A stretch of DNA of 64,000 nt from Erinaceus europaeus. Lineage: Eukaryota; Chordata; Mammalia; Eulipotyphla; Erinaceidae. The translations under genes were made by a program, and so were the position numbers. Below are positions 1 to 10,096 of the stretch, piece by piece. Location: contig NC_080175.1 of NCBI RefSeq assembly GCF_950295315.1, forward strand, positions 82,029,566-82,093,565. The letters are read 5' to 3'. Position 1 is the first letter of the stretch. Each line of letters starts with the position of its first letter. The notes beneath the pieces were generated by a model. That model was not told the DNA's origin, did no database searches, and saw only the letters and a program-made list of their open reading frames with translations.

Positions 1-87
1 TTACTGCTTATGGTTTTAATTATGAAAAGTGAAGATAAAAGGTAAATTGAGGAGATGCTGGGTATAAATGATAAATACTTAGTAAAA

Positions 88-176
88 TTACATTTATTTT
101 TTAATTTATTAATTATTTCATTTTATTTTATGTTACAAAATTACATGTCAACAGAGGTTTAGATCCATACCATTCC
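88..176 (-). repeat. Old L1 3' UTR fragment, part 1
   Basis: AT-rich sequence running into GATCCATACCATTCCCACC resembles the block next to the poly(T) of the minus-strand L1 3' ends at 33.8 kb and 45.4 kb. The retrovirus at 183-2597 interrupts it, and it appears to resume at 2604. Divergence makes the family assignment tentative. Confidence 0.5.
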
Positions 177-182
177 CACCAC

Positions 183-592
183 TGTTGTTAAAATTTGGAG
201 GTTCTAGCTGGCTGGGCTAGCTTCACGGGCGGGTAACAGAGACGACCAGAGACATACGGCTGGGCAGGGAAGCTGTATTTCTTTATTCAGGAACAACGAT
301 TCATAAACTAAACCAAACTAATCACCAAACACAACTGTGCTGCCTCTTTCCCATGGTGCAGCAGTGCCAGCACTCTCTAACTCTGCCACTCTGGAACTCA
401 GGAACCCTGGAACTCTCTCTCTTCAACTCTCCAACTGTCGAACCCTGGAACTCTGTCCCTCTCTCTTACTCTCGAACTCAGGAACCCTCTCAGGGTTCCT
501 AGGGGCGGGGCCAAGTAGGCCCGCGAAACTAACAGGACTGATCCAATTCTCTTGGCGGGGGAGAACTAGAACCCAATGTAAAGCATACAACA
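183..592 (-). repeat. ERV 3' LTR (410 bp)
   Basis: This is the downstream LTR in element orientation. It matches 2274-2597 at both ends and through the block around GGCAGGGAAGCTGTATTTC. It carries about 86 bp more than its partner, in a run of GGAACTCT/GAACTCAGGAACCC-like short repeats (about 375-500). The position matching the TATA-like box of the other LTR reads CATAAA on the plus strand. Confidence 0.85.
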
Positions 593-612
593 ATTCCCCC
601 TTTTCTTTTTAA
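593..612 (-). promoter_or_regulatory. ERV polypurine tract
   Basis: On the minus strand a purine run ending AAAGAAAAGGGGGAAT lies directly against the TGTTGT start of the 3' LTR. This is the position and composition expected of the plus-strand DNA primer of a class II retrovirus. Confidence 0.8.
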
Positions 613-1438
613 CTAAATGACTATAGTATCAAGGGTATGGGGTGAACAGAAACCTCTATCATACAGGCATTTTTTAAAAAGAAACTGGCACAAACATGGA
701 GAAACATGTAAGCAAGTAACAAGAACCAGTGTGCTGCCAAAGGAAGGCCTGAGGGGGCCATTTCTGCCTCTGTGAGCAAAACTTTATCAGCTTAAAAAAA
801 ACATTTCTTGCCTCTGGGGGGCATACTTGCCTTGACGGGCATTTGCATGGGGGCAGGGAACGGCCTAGAGTCCCAAAGGCAGCTGGCTGCAATTTACTTA
901 CTATGAAACAAAACTTTTTATTAGCATATTTCTAATAGAGAAGGAATTTGAGACTTTTATATATCAACAACGTCTTTTTAACCTTTTGTTACACCCATTC
1001 AAGATGGAGTCAGGAAAGGAAACCTCAGGCATGAGAATAATTATCATAGCCATTGTGCGATCTACCATTTCTAATAGAGAAGGTAATGGAAAGTTTTACA
1101 TATCAACAAGTCTATTTAACCTTTTGTTTAGACCAACTTAGTTAAAATATATTTATTGTTAACTAATTTTTACCTCAGACTTTAAATGTAAGTTAATTTT
1201 ATCTTTATGAGAATTACGTTGAAAACCTTTTTCATTTAACTTTGTCTAGTAAGAATTTAGCCTTAAAGTTACTGTTTACCAAACTTTAAACATACACATA
1301 AACATGGTCATTAATACACAAGGAGAGAAACCTTTGTTACAAAGACATGTCACTTTAAACACGAATTTAGATATGTACTGTCTTAGTTGTTGGGGGGGGG
1401 TTCGCCATCTGGAGGTGGCTTCCCGCGCAATTTCACTT
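613..1438 (-). other. ERV internal region, 3' part, no recognisable ORF
   Basis: No long minus-strand reading frame and no recognised motif. Two imperfect copies of a roughly 63-bp segment (928-990 and 1067-1129; both contain ATTTCTAATAGAGAAGG and later a CCTTTTGTT block) lie 76 bp apart. Composition is AT-rich, unlike the GC-rich 5' half. Confidence 0.6.
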
Positions 1439-1966
1439 CTAGGAATTGCAGGTTGCGATCTCTGTACAAATCTCTGCGTACTCCAGCTTGTCTGCCTTCA
1501 GACCGGAGCTGAGGATCTCTGCCAGGATGTCCAGTTTCGGCAAGGAACCCGGGGGTCCGGGAGGTCTGGGATCGTTCCAGAATTTATAGCAAGAGGGCAG
1601 GCGGGCCAGCTTTGTAGAAGGCGTGGGCCTAGGTGCCCAGGGGTGGCGGCCATGATAGGCCACCGCGGCCCTGCCCCATGGCCCTGCCATGTCTGCTGCC
1701 CTGCTCGCAGTGGCCGAGCAGCGTGGAGGGATCACGCGTCCAGTGCCCTGCTCCACGCGGTGGAGAGCCGGCTCCTGTGGGCTGGCCTGCGTGCTGGCAT
1801 TGGGCTCCTGCGTGGTGGCATCGGGCTCCTGCGTGGTGGCATCGGGCTCCTGCGTGGTGGCATCAGGCTCCTGTGTGGTGGTATCAGGCTCCAGCGTGTT
1901 GGCATCGGGCTCCTGCGTGTTGGCATCAGCTTCCTGCAGGCTGCCGGGCTGCGGGGCTGTGGGCAC
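1439..1966 (-). pseudogene. ERV gag-region-like ORF with heptad repeats, 175 codons
   Basis: Open frame of 175 codons on the minus strand, about 0.3 kb downstream of the primer binding site, so in the position of gag. The N-terminal third holds about six heptads of the form EPDATTQ, made by a 21-bp tandem repeat. The middle is Arg/Pro/Ala-rich, and the last 35 residues are Leu/Glu-rich and may be helical. I see no zinc knuckle and no clear matrix or capsid signature. The frame then ends, with no pro-pol downstream. It may be a remnant of a gag N-terminal region, or a chance ORF kept open by the repeat. No function is assigned. Confidence 0.4.
1797..1938. repeat. 21-bp tandem repeat, about 6.5 copies
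   Basis: The unit GGCATCGGGCTCCTGCGTGG plus T repeats with substitutions. A 21-bp period keeps several frames open on both strands, so overlapping ORFs here are expected by-products. Confidence 0.9.
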
Positions 1967-2254
1967 GGTGAACGGGGTTGTCTGGGCTCAGCCGGCTGGC
2001 TGGCTGTTTAACCAGGTGGAAACAGCAGCTCCGCGCCTCGCCTCCCTCCCGCTGGCTCTTCCCACTGGCTGTTCTGAGTTCGCCCGAGCGAGTGGAAACC
2101 ACAGAGTGGTCCAGACATAAATGTTCCAGAAACAGCAAAACAGTCTCGTGAAGAAAGAGCAGAGGCCTTTGGAGATCTCTTCACAAGCAGAAGAGAAGGC
2201 CATAGTGCATAGGAAGCCAAATTGTCTTTACTTATCTGAGAGATGCGCAGATCA

Positions 2255-2271
2255 GGTCCACGTGGGCACCA
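2255..2271 (-). promoter_or_regulatory. ERV primer binding site (tRNA-Lys-like)
   Basis: Two bases after the 5' LTR end, the minus strand reads TGGTGCCCACGTGGACC. It resembles an 18-nt complement to the tRNA-Lys(1,2) 3' end with a base change and a one-base gap. The placement is right; the tRNA assignment is an inference. Confidence 0.65.
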
Positions 2272-2273
2272 TT

Positions 2274-2597
2274 TGTTGTTAAAATTCAGAGGCTCTTGCT
2301 GGCCTGGCTAGCTTCATGGGCGGGTAACAGAGATGCGGAGACAACGGCTGGGCAGGGAAGCTGTATTTCTTTATTCAGGAACAACGATTTATAAACTAAA
2401 CCAAACTAATCACCAAACAGAACTCTGCTGTCTCTTTGTGGCAGCGCAAGCACTCTCTCTTACTCTCGAACTCAGGAACCCTGGAACTCTGGCGGGGTTC
2501 CTAGGGGCAGGGCCAAGCAGGCCCGCGAAACTAACTGGGCTGATCCAATTTTCTTGGCGGGGGAGGGCTAGAACAAACCAATGTAAAGCATACAACA
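2274..2597 (-). repeat. ERV 5' LTR (324 bp)
   Basis: This is the upstream LTR in element orientation, adjoining the primer binding site. It shares both termini with 183-592 but lacks about 86 bp of short GGAACTCT-type repeats. It carries a TATA-like box and a polyadenylation signal (see 2370-2395). Confidence 0.85.
2370..2395 (-). promoter_or_regulatory. LTR TATA-like box and AATAAA
   Basis: On the minus strand TTTATAAA (2388-2395) precedes AATAAA (2370-2375) by about a dozen bases. This compact U3/R arrangement is plausible for an LTR promoter and poly(A) signal. The TATA-like element is altered in the 3' LTR. Confidence 0.5.
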
Positions 2598-2603
2598 CAC
2601 CAC

Positions 2604-3180
2604 CAGAGTTATGAATCTTCTGTCTCCTCACTGCAGTCCACCACAGTTCCCCTAAGGTTGTAGACATGGGCCAATCATCATCTCTTCAACTATTTGTCCA
2701 CATTATGTGTAGTTGCCCCCCCCATTTCTCCTGATTCAATCCTCTCTTCCCCTCCAAGCCTCTCATGGAAACATGACCACCTCCATATGTCCCTCTCCTT
2801 TTTCCTGCTCTCTCTCTGGAGTGATGGAACTGGAGTTCAGAGTCCTTTCATCTTCATTCTACCACTTCTCCCCACTGGGAATACGGATCAAGGTTGTTTT
2901 TGGGGTGCAGAAGGTGGGAGTTCTGGCTTCTGTAATTGCTTCTCCACTGAATATGGCATTGACAAGTCAATCCATACCGCCATCCTTTCTATGTTTCCCT
3001 AGTGGACCAGAGCTCTGGAGGTGAGAGGATCCAGGACACATTAGTGAGGTCATCTGCCCAGAGAAATCGGGATGGAATCATGGTAGCATCTGTAACTTGG
3101 TATCTGGAAGATGTCATGACCTAAGTTGAGACAAAATGGTTAATGAACAGGAACCAGGTAAAAGTTACTTTCTCATTTGA
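2604..3180 (-). repeat. Old L1 3' UTR fragment, part 2
   Basis: The block GGCTTCTGTAATTGCTTC, followed by CCACTGAATATGG and GGACACATTAGTGAGGTC-like sequence, matches the minus-strand 3' UTR of L1 #3 (32.78-32.98 kb) and 60.2 kb at low identity. It is the continuation of 88-176 across the ERV. Short overlapping ORFs here have no merit. Confidence 0.65.
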
Positions 3181-3499
3181 CATTAAATTTCAGTGATATT
3201 TGGAAGGGTTCAGTACTCATTTTCTTCTTCCTTTGATAATTTTTATTAGATATTCAGAACAACAACATTAAGGATGGCTATTCAATTTCTTAGAAGGAAA
3301 CAATACAACTTATTGAATATGTGATAATGCTTTAAGATATCCCACCTAAACCTAGAAAGCATTTTATTTTAAGCTTACAAAGGCTTCTGCCTGCCTTTTA
3401 GCTATCACTCTGATATTTTATATATTTTTTTCATTTGACAGATGAGTAAATAAAGATATATTATGTATAAACAATACAAAGCAACTATGTTATAAAAAA

Positions 3500-3640
3500 A
3501 AACAACCTTTGACATTTCTAACAATATGAATGGAACTGAAAGGGGGTCGTTCTAAGCAAAATAAGTCAGATGGAGAGAGGTAAAGACTGGATTATTTCAT
3601 ATATATATTATATAATATATATATTATTTCATATATATAG
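3500..3640 (+). repeat. Degenerate L1 3' end fragment
   Basis: AATATGAATGGAACTGAAAG and then AAGCAAAATAAGTCAGA are the weathered form of the motif near the end of mammalian L1 (ATGGA..T..AG ... GTGAAATAAGTCAG). An AT microsatellite (3600-3640) follows. Confidence 0.5.
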
Positions 3641-3754
3641 CTAAAGCAAGGAAAAATAGGAAAACAAAAGCAAATCTTCTTATTTTGGCTGAAGAAGAGA
3701 GAATGGTTTGGAATGATGGAGTTAGTCCTATCAACTTTTGAGGTTAATACTGGT

Positions 3755-3925
3755 ATTTTAGGGTCCTAGTACACACATCAAGCACCTAGGTTGAACCCCA
3801 TAGTCTCCACCAGCAGGATATAGTTTTTCAAAAGGTGAAAACAGTAATGAAGGACTCTCTCTCTCTGCTCCCCCCCACTCTACCCTACCTTCACTCTCAA
3901 TTTCTGTCTGTATCCAAAACACATA
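3755..3925 (+). repeat. SINE-D fragment
   Basis: Diverged B-box region (GGTTGAACCCC) and a tail of CTCTCTCTCTGC ... CTCTCAATTTCTGTCTGTA as in other SINE-D copies. The 5' head is poorly preserved. Confidence 0.5.
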
Positions 3926-4024
3926 TATAAAATGTAAGAGTATATATTAGTATCTTATGGTTGGTAAATTGTGGCAACATACATTTGAAGAGGCGTGAGA
4001 CTGAACTCATAAAACACAGTATTT

Positions 4025-4219
4025 AGTGCTGGCAAGATAGCTCACAAGCACAGTGTGTCTGCATTGTCATGTTTATGACCCAGGTTTAAGTCCAGGCCCC
4101 ACCACACTGGAGGAGGCTTTTATGCTGTGTTGCCTTCCTTCTATTCCCATCTATCTTTGTCTTGGTCTCTCTTTCTATCTGAAAAAGGTGGATTGGAGCA
4201 GTGAAGCCCTGGTTTCCAC

Positions 4220-4220
<1 letters not shown>
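4025..4220 (+). repeat. SINE-D, old copy
   Basis: The head GCTGGCAAGATAGCTCAC, a CCCAGGTTTAAGTCCAGGCC B box and a tail of TGGTCTCTCTTTCTATCTG fit an old tRNA-derived SINE. The CA microsatellite has grown from its 3' end. Confidence 0.6.

Positions 4221-4281
<61 letters not shown>
4221..4281. repeat. (CA)n microsatellite, about 30 repeats
   Basis: Uninterrupted AC dinucleotides. Long pure runs are usually polymorphic. The ORFs across it on both strands are artefacts. Confidence 0.97.
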
Positions 4282-4282
<1 letters not shown>

Positions 4283-4457
4283 TTAAGCAGTTACCTAAAA
4301 AAAATATTGTATGAGTAGATATGTTTTACTGAATTTTAACATCTCTATGTATATAGTATGGAAATATATACACACATAAGTATATGATTTATAGAAATTT
4401 GAAGGATGAAATTGTGCCTTGGCTGAAGTGAGTTTAACTTTTTGCATTTATAAAAAT

Positions 4458-4603
4458 AGCAGGTGGGAGAGACAGCACAATGGTTATGTAAATAGACCCT
4501 AATTCCTGAGACTCTGAGGTCCCAGATTCACTCCCCCATACCACCATAAACCAAAGCTGAACAGTACCCTGGGGAAAAAAAAGTAAATAAATAAACATTT
4601 TTA
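4458..4603 (+). repeat. SINE-Q
   Basis: GGTGGGAGAGACAGCACAA then TGGTTATG, CCCAGATTCACTCCCCCATA and AAAGCTGAACAGTACCCTGG match the SINE-Q consensus inferred from copies at 31.5, 32.3 and 48.4 kb. The tail is A-rich. Confidence 0.75.
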
Positions 4604-4610
4604 ATGATAG

Positions 4611-4910
4611 TTGAGGGGGTTGGGTGGTAGAGCAGCAGGATAAGTACACATGGCGTGAAGCGCAAGGACCAGAGTAAGGATCCGGGTTTGAGCCCCCAGC
4701 TCCCCACCTGAAGGGGAGTCGCTTCACAGGCTGTGAAGCAGGTCTGCAGGTGTCTATCTTTCTCTTCCCCTCTCTGTCTTCCCCTCCCCTCTCCATTTCT
4801 CTTTGTCCTATCCAACAACGACGACATCAATAAAAACAACAATAACAATAACTACAACAACAATAAAACAACAAAGGCAACAAAAGGGAAAATAAATAAT
4901 AAAAATGTTT
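4611..4910 (+). repeat. SINE-S
   Basis: Has the SINE-S head (GTAGAGCAGCAGGATAAGTA), a CTTCACAGGCTGTGAAGCAG hairpin-like block, AGGTCTGCAGGTGTCTATC, the pyrimidine tract, (CAA)n-like sequence and a GGGAAAATAAATAATAAA tail. Confidence 0.9.
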
Positions 4911-5009
4911 AAAAAATGAAAAAAATGATACTCGAATTTGCCAATGTAATCACTATAAAGTGAGTTTATTTTCCTGTTAAACAACAGAGCAGTCGCTTCA
5001 TAAAAGACT

Positions 5010-5130
5010 GAGTTAGGTCCAGTGAGACAGTGTACCTGTGAAGGTCCCTTCTTTGCCAAACCCAATTCAAGGCTCATGGTATTGGAGGCAGCTTTGTTGC
5101 TGTGGTGTTTTTTTTAGTGACACCCTGTCA
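5010..5130 (+). repeat. Probable old SINE remnant
   Basis: Weak match to the body of the old SINE at 52.02 kb (CCCAATTCAAGGCTCAT, then GGAGGCAGCTTTGTTGCTG and a TGTTTTTTTT run). Low confidence. Confidence 0.35.
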
Positions 5131-5810
5131 GTAGTGAAAAAAAATTAAAAATATAACTCACTTTTAACAACTAGTCAATTTACCAAAATATATAAAAAAG
5201 ATGTTATTTTAAATCTCTGGGTACTAGTCAGGCCAAATCTAACAATTCTAGTTTTAAAATAATTTAACCCTAGTAGAATTCATATTTATAGAAATCAGGT
5301 ATGATAAGTATAAATGTGGGATTCTAAATCACCCCATAGAAAGTCTTGGACTATTTCAAATTTTATTGAAGTTTTCATCAATTTTCTACTAACACTAATA
5401 ATAAGGTACCTAATGATCCTTAAGAATGTAATTTCTTGGCACATTTTCTCCTAGTTTTATTTCTCCCTATTGTGCCATTTATAACTTAATTCAGCTTCTA
5501 TTGTAAAACAATTGTATTACTAATCTTTAAATAAATGAAACCTTCTAAGTACCATAAACCGTTGAAAGTTCTGGTAGTACAAAGTAAAACTCTAAAAAAT
5601 TGTGTTGTATATCAAAATGTTGTTTTCAGAAGTAAATGTTATAAATTACATGCAGCATAGTTAAAATTGTAAATGACAGCTTTTGTTCTCTTTCCTGCAC
5701 TAAGCTTTTGATTTCCTTGTGCTTGATAAAGATTTACATCTCAATACTCACTGAAATTTTGTGTTCTATGCTTATATCAAGTGGTTACCCTACATCAATT
5801 TTAAATTATC
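5131..5810. other. Unassigned AT-rich sequence
   Basis: No ORF of note, no recognisable repeat head and no RNA gene seen. Probably unique or very old repeat DNA. Confidence 0.5.
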
Positions 5811-5811
5811 T

Positions 5812-5940
5812 TTGGGGGGGGAAGCATAATGTTATACAAAGAGACTCTCAATGTTGAGGCTCTAAAGTTCCAGGTTCAACTCCCCACACCACCATAAATC
5901 AGAGCTGAGCAGAACCCTGGTAAAAAGTAAAATGAAATCA
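5812..5940 (+). repeat. SINE-Q
   Basis: GAAGCATAATGTTATACAAA ... CCAGGTTCAACTCCCCACAC ... AGAGCTGAGCAGAACCCTGG with an A-rich tail; diagnostic for SINE-Q. Confidence 0.75.
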
Positions 5941-6282
5941 TATATATCTTGATGCAGTAGTCTTCTAAATAAATATGTTGGGAGGGAGAAAAATTCCAAA
6001 AGGAAAACATTGACTTTGGTAGTGCACTTTGGCATGAGGCAAGGTGTACATACACATTTTAGGAAAGTGTGAAATTATACCTCTCAGGTAGCAATGGTGA
6101 TGTTTTGTAAAACGCTTCTTCAGTAACAACATGAACTAAATAAGCAAAATAGAACTAGGATAATGACTATCAAAATGACACTTTTTGTATAGTCTTGAAT
6201 AGTTATATAATTTGGAACACATAATATCCCCTATCCAATATTCAAACCAACAAAATCCATAATAAAATTGAAATCTACAGGT

Positions 6283-6570
6283 CTAGGTGGGGGCTCACCT
6301 GGTGAAGCACACAGGTTACCATGCACACAGACATGGTTCCAGCTCCTGGCCCCTACCTGCAAAGGGAAACTTCACAAGCTGTGAAGCAAGTACTGTGGGT
6401 GGCTCTTTGTCTTCCTCCATCCCATTCTCTCCCTCTTCTCTCAATTTCTCTTTGTCCTGTCAAATAAAAAAGGGGGAGTGGACACTGAGCATGGCAGATT
6501 AATGGTACGGACACAGAGCCCCAATCCTAACCCTGGTGGCAACTGAAAAAAAAAAAAGAAAGAAAGAAAA
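6283..6570 (+). repeat. SINE-L-like, older copy with long 3' extension
   Basis: Head GGGGGCTCACCTGGTGAAGC, then CTGTGAAGCAAGTACTGTGG, a pyrimidine tract and the SINE-L 3' extension (GGCAGATTAATGGTACGG, AGAGCCCCAATCCTAACCC), ending in poly(A)/(AAAG)n. It links the long extension to a SINE-D-like head. Confidence 0.75.
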
Positions 6571-6804
6571 GCTATTGCATAGACAGATGACACTCTTTGG
6601 TAGTAATTTAGCAAAACTCACTCCATGACATTAGCAGAAGAAAATGAAAAGATTTGTTGCATAAGTCTATCAAGCTTAAAAAATAATAACAACAGACTTT
6701 CAATGATGAAAATTAAAACACCTAAAAAAATCATAAAGCATAAAATTTAGCCATACACTGTATTGAAAGGTCTGAAATAAAGTGACTTCAAAAGAAATAG
6801 ACCA

Positions 6805-7190
6805 AGAACTGGGCAGTAGCACAGCCAGTTAAGCGCACATGGAGCAAAGCGCAACACCAGCCTAAGGATCCCGGTTTGAACCCCCAGCTCCACACCCGCA
6901 GGGGGTCGCTTCGCCAGTGGAGAAGCAAGTCTACAGGTGTCTGCCTCTCTCTCCACCTCTCTGTCTCCCCATCTCTCTATTTCTCTCTGTCCTATCCAAA
7001 AATAACAGCTGTGACAACAATAACAACTACAAGAAGCTCAACAAGGGCAACAAAATGGGAAAAATGACCTCCAAGAGCAGTAGATTCATAGTGCAGGCAC
7101 GGAGCCCCAGTGATAACCCTGGAGGCAAAATAAATAAATAAATAAATAAATAAAAATAATTAAATAAAGAAATAAATGTATTGTTTTAAA
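6805..7190 (+). repeat. SINE-L
   Basis: Good SINE head with A and B boxes (GTAGCACAGCCAGTTAAGC, GGTTTGAACCCC). A full 3' extension (GCAGTAGATTCATAGTGCAG, AGCCCCAGTGATAACCCTGG) follows the CAA region, then (AATA)n. Confidence 0.9.
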
Positions 7191-8234
7191 AAAGACATAC
7201 ACCTTCAGTGCAGAATTTAATATAAATGCACATATTGACTTTCAGTGATGCCCAACTGAAACATATATAACTTCAAAATGTATTATTTATTTAATTAAAA
7301 ATGAAATTTGCCCAAAATAAAATCTTTGCAAAAAAATATCAGGCAAGTGAATAAAATAATCCAGCTATATCAATTCTATAATTAACCAAAAAATGAACAA
7401 AAAATATAAATATGAAATGAAGCATTTTAATGTTAGATGACTATCATGAAAACACAACAATTATGAATACACACATCCAGAAGAGTGGAAAATAACATAC
7501 TGAAACGACAGTGAAAACACAAAGAACTGAGTTAGCACACAAACACGCATGACAAGAAAACCTAAGCAACATAGAGAGATTCCAAGTGGAGTAACATTCT
7601 GTTGTCTTGAGTATTTTTTCCAAGACATACTCAATTCTTTTTTTTGTTTGTTTCCTGTCAATCTTTTCTTCACATAAATAAAATCTGGAAAAATCAATCT
7701 TAAGTTGACCACCAACTATCTTCTCTATCATGAATTATTTGACTCTCAGAATGGGATCAGGAGAAATTCACTATATCTGAAAGAGAAATTATTTTTTGTG
7801 TGTAAGAAAATCCTAAGATAGTTACTATCTTGAATGTTTTTGCAACTGTCTTGTTCAAATATCTCTTACAAAAGAACTGATGTAAAAAAATTACTGAGTT
7901 CTTATATATACAAGAAATAAACACAGCTGTTCTCTTGAAAAATTAAAATGCCCTTTTATGAGACAAGGAACATTTTGCAGTGTATTGTTTTGCCCAAGAT
8001 TTTGCACTAAATGTATGTTGGATATTGTAGCACAAAAATCTCTTTCATTTGCTTCAGTACACACTAAGTTTAATAAACTTAAAGTGCCTGATAGTTTTTT
8101 CCTTGTGGAGGTTAACTCAAATTCTCTCTGGAAGCATTTGTAAAATGAGTAAATTCACTAGGTTAGATACTTGTTAAAAATACCTGGAAACTCAAGTATT
8201 TCCTTTCATTCACATATTTTTCTTTTTACCATTT
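7191..8234. other. Unassigned AT-rich sequence
   Basis: Only short, unconvincing ORFs (for example on the minus strand at 7444-7731, with no family resemblance). No repeat head recognised. Confidence 0.5.
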
Positions 8235-8725
8235 ATTCCATACTGTCATCTTCTTCACATTGGAGGGGATATTCCGTATAGAGGAATATTCTTTCTACTT
8301 GTGGTGTTTCCCAACATCTGCCCTTTTTTTCCCCTATTACATTATATACATTGCATTATTGCATTATATACATTGTTCCTGTCTTTGCTGTCATGGTAGA
8401 GGAGAAATAAAGTTGACACACCAGATGTCTGCAAAACACGCTTACCCCCAACTGGATTCTTTCCTCTCCATCATGCACCAGAACTCTAACACCTTCTTGA
8501 CATCCTACAATTTTCCCCCTCCCCTACCTTAGCCTCAGATATATTTTCTTTGGTGTGACACACCACACCTAGTTCAAGTTTTTAGTTTCTGTTTTATTTT
8601 TCTGTCCTTTTGTTTCTTAAGATCCACCTATTAGTAAGATCATCTGGTATTTGTCTTTTTCCTCTTGATGTTTCTTTTGAAATTCATCCAAAATGAGGTA
8701 AAAGAGATGACAGCATCAATTTTAG
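8235..8725 (-). repeat. Old L1 3' UTR fragment
   Basis: TTTCTTTGGTGTGACACACC with ACACCTAGTTCAAGTTTTTA and later GATCCACCTATTAGTAAGAT is the weathered form of the TACTTTGGTGCAATACACTC / GATCATCCCA block in minus-strand L1 ends (compare 30.85 kb and 45.6 kb). Confidence 0.6.
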
Positions 8726-8726
8726 T

Positions 8727-8841
8727 TTCTCATTTTTTTCTAATTTACTTTTTATTATTGGATAGAGACAGAGAAATTGAGAGGGGAGTGGGTGATAGAA
8801 AAGGAGAGAAACAGAGAGACAGGGTGTATCCCTGATTCTAT
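8727..8841 (-). repeat. SINE-D, 3' half
   Basis: TTTATTATTGGATAGAGACA, GAGAAATTGAGAGGGGAG and GAGAGAAACAGAGAGACAGG are the SINE-D tail region in reverse. The head is missing because a SINE-S has inserted at 8842. Confidence 0.7.
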
Positions 8842-9114
8842 TATTTATTTTCCCTTTTGTTGCCCTTGTTGTTTTGTTGTAGTACTTATTGTTGTTGATG
8901 TCGTCGTTGTTGGATAGGACAGAAAGAAATGAGAGGGGGGGGAAGACAGAGAGGGGGAAAGAATGAGAGACACCTGCAGACCTGGTTCACCTCATGTGAA
9001 GCTATTCTGAAGTGGGAAGCCGGGGGCTCGAACCAGGATCCTTACTCCGGTTCTTGCGTGGGTCCATGTGCTTTGCGCCACCTGCACTTAACCCGCTGCG
9101 CTACCACCTGACCC
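8842..9114 (-). repeat. SINE-S inserted in SINE-D
   Basis: Full minus-strand SINE-S: TTATTTTCCCTTTTGTTGCC tail, GTTGTTGGATAGGACAG, GACACCTGCAGACCTGG and a head ending CGCTACCACCTGACCCC. Confidence 0.9.
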
Positions 9115-9589
9115 CCTTGGTGTCTTTACTTCTTTCTGGTATATCCACACTAGAGGAAATGTTGGGTCAAACACCAGACAAAGGATTTTGTTTTCTTAAC
9201 ATAATACATCCCCAGTCATATTTACAGTTGATAGTTAAACATTAGCAGAGTATTTTAGTTTCTTGCCTAAAAGCATAGAACTAGTTAATGATACAAATCT
9301 ATATTTGGTTCATGTCCTCTAGACTGAAGTTTGGTATCCTTAGCCAGTAATGCAGTTTTATAGATTTCGCTAGGTAGTTATATTGAGACTGTAGACAAAA
9401 CTACTTTATAAAACGTAATATGTACTTCTTGTGGTATCCTTGTTTATTAGACATGCAATTTCATCTATTATGTAATGTGACAAAGATCCTAACGAGTCTA
9501 TTTTTAGCTTTTAAAATATTTTATTATCTAAAATTAAGTTTTAAACATATATTCTTTCTACTCTTTCTAAGATTGTATCTATAGTATTT
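9115..9589. other. Unassigned AT-rich sequence
   Basis: No coding potential or known repeat head recognised. The start may include the remaining flank of the interrupted SINE-D. Confidence 0.45.
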
Positions 9590-9880
9590 TTTTTTAAACA
9601 TTAGAGCTTTACTGAGTAATAGTTTATAGCATAGTCTTTTTTCTTGTCACCACTCCTGTCACCAAAGGTCTGTGTCCCCATCTTCACCTCTGTAGACGAC
9701 CAATAGAGTTATCCCACAGTCTTAGATATAGATTGACATTTTTTTCACATTCATATGTTCAATTCTCTCTATTCTGCATATGAGTAAAACCATTCTACAG
9801 TTGTCCTTTACTTCCTTACTAGCTTCACTAATACTCTCTGGACACTTGATTCATTCAGTAAGGTAACTCAAAGAAATTGA
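9590..9880 (-). repeat. Old L1 3' UTR fragment
   Basis: CTTGTCACCACTCCTGTCAC, TGTGTCCCCATCTTCACC and GAGTAAAACCATTCTACAG follow the layout of minus-strand L1 3' ends (ACCATTCCCACCACC ... TGGGATCATCCC). Strongly diverged. Confidence 0.5.
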
Positions 9881-10096
9881 GTTGACATTAGTATACACTG
9901 TTCACACTACTTTGTTTTGTATAATAATAAAAAAAATGGGCACAAGGGGTTGTGGCGCTGAACCCCACTGGTGGCAAAGAAAAAGGAAAAAGACTTCTAG
10001 TTACTATGGTCCTGCCTAGAAATCTAACTGTAAGTCACAAAAGCTTATCTGATTTATACTGTTCTAGATTAGGTGAATGATAAAAAAGATTTGATT

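Larger units (their letters stand above)
183..2597 (-). mobile_element. Class II (betaretrovirus-like) ERV, internally deleted
   Basis: Two related LTRs (183-592 and 2274-2597) flank about 1.68 kb. On the minus strand the LTRs start TGTTGTATGC and end AACAACA. The flanks carry an exact 6-bp duplication CACCAC (177-182 and 2598-2603), the size usual for class II ERVs. A primer binding site follows the 5' LTR and a polypurine tract precedes the 3' LTR. The interior is far too short for gag-pro-pol-env, and I recognise no protease, polymerase or envelope motif. This is therefore a deleted or non-autonomous proviral form. The LTRs look closely similar outside one length difference, which suggests a fairly recent insertion. 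It sits in an old L1 3' UTR. Confidence 0.85.

Noticed and set aside
1304..2220. Overlapping ORFs on both strands in the ERV interior
   Set aside because: Only the minus-strand frame at 1439-1966 fits the element's orientation. The rest follow from the 21-bp repeat and GC richness.
4053..4286. His/Thr repeat protein over the CA array, and its Val/Cys counterpart on the minus strand
   Set aside because: Dinucleotide repeats read through on both strands.
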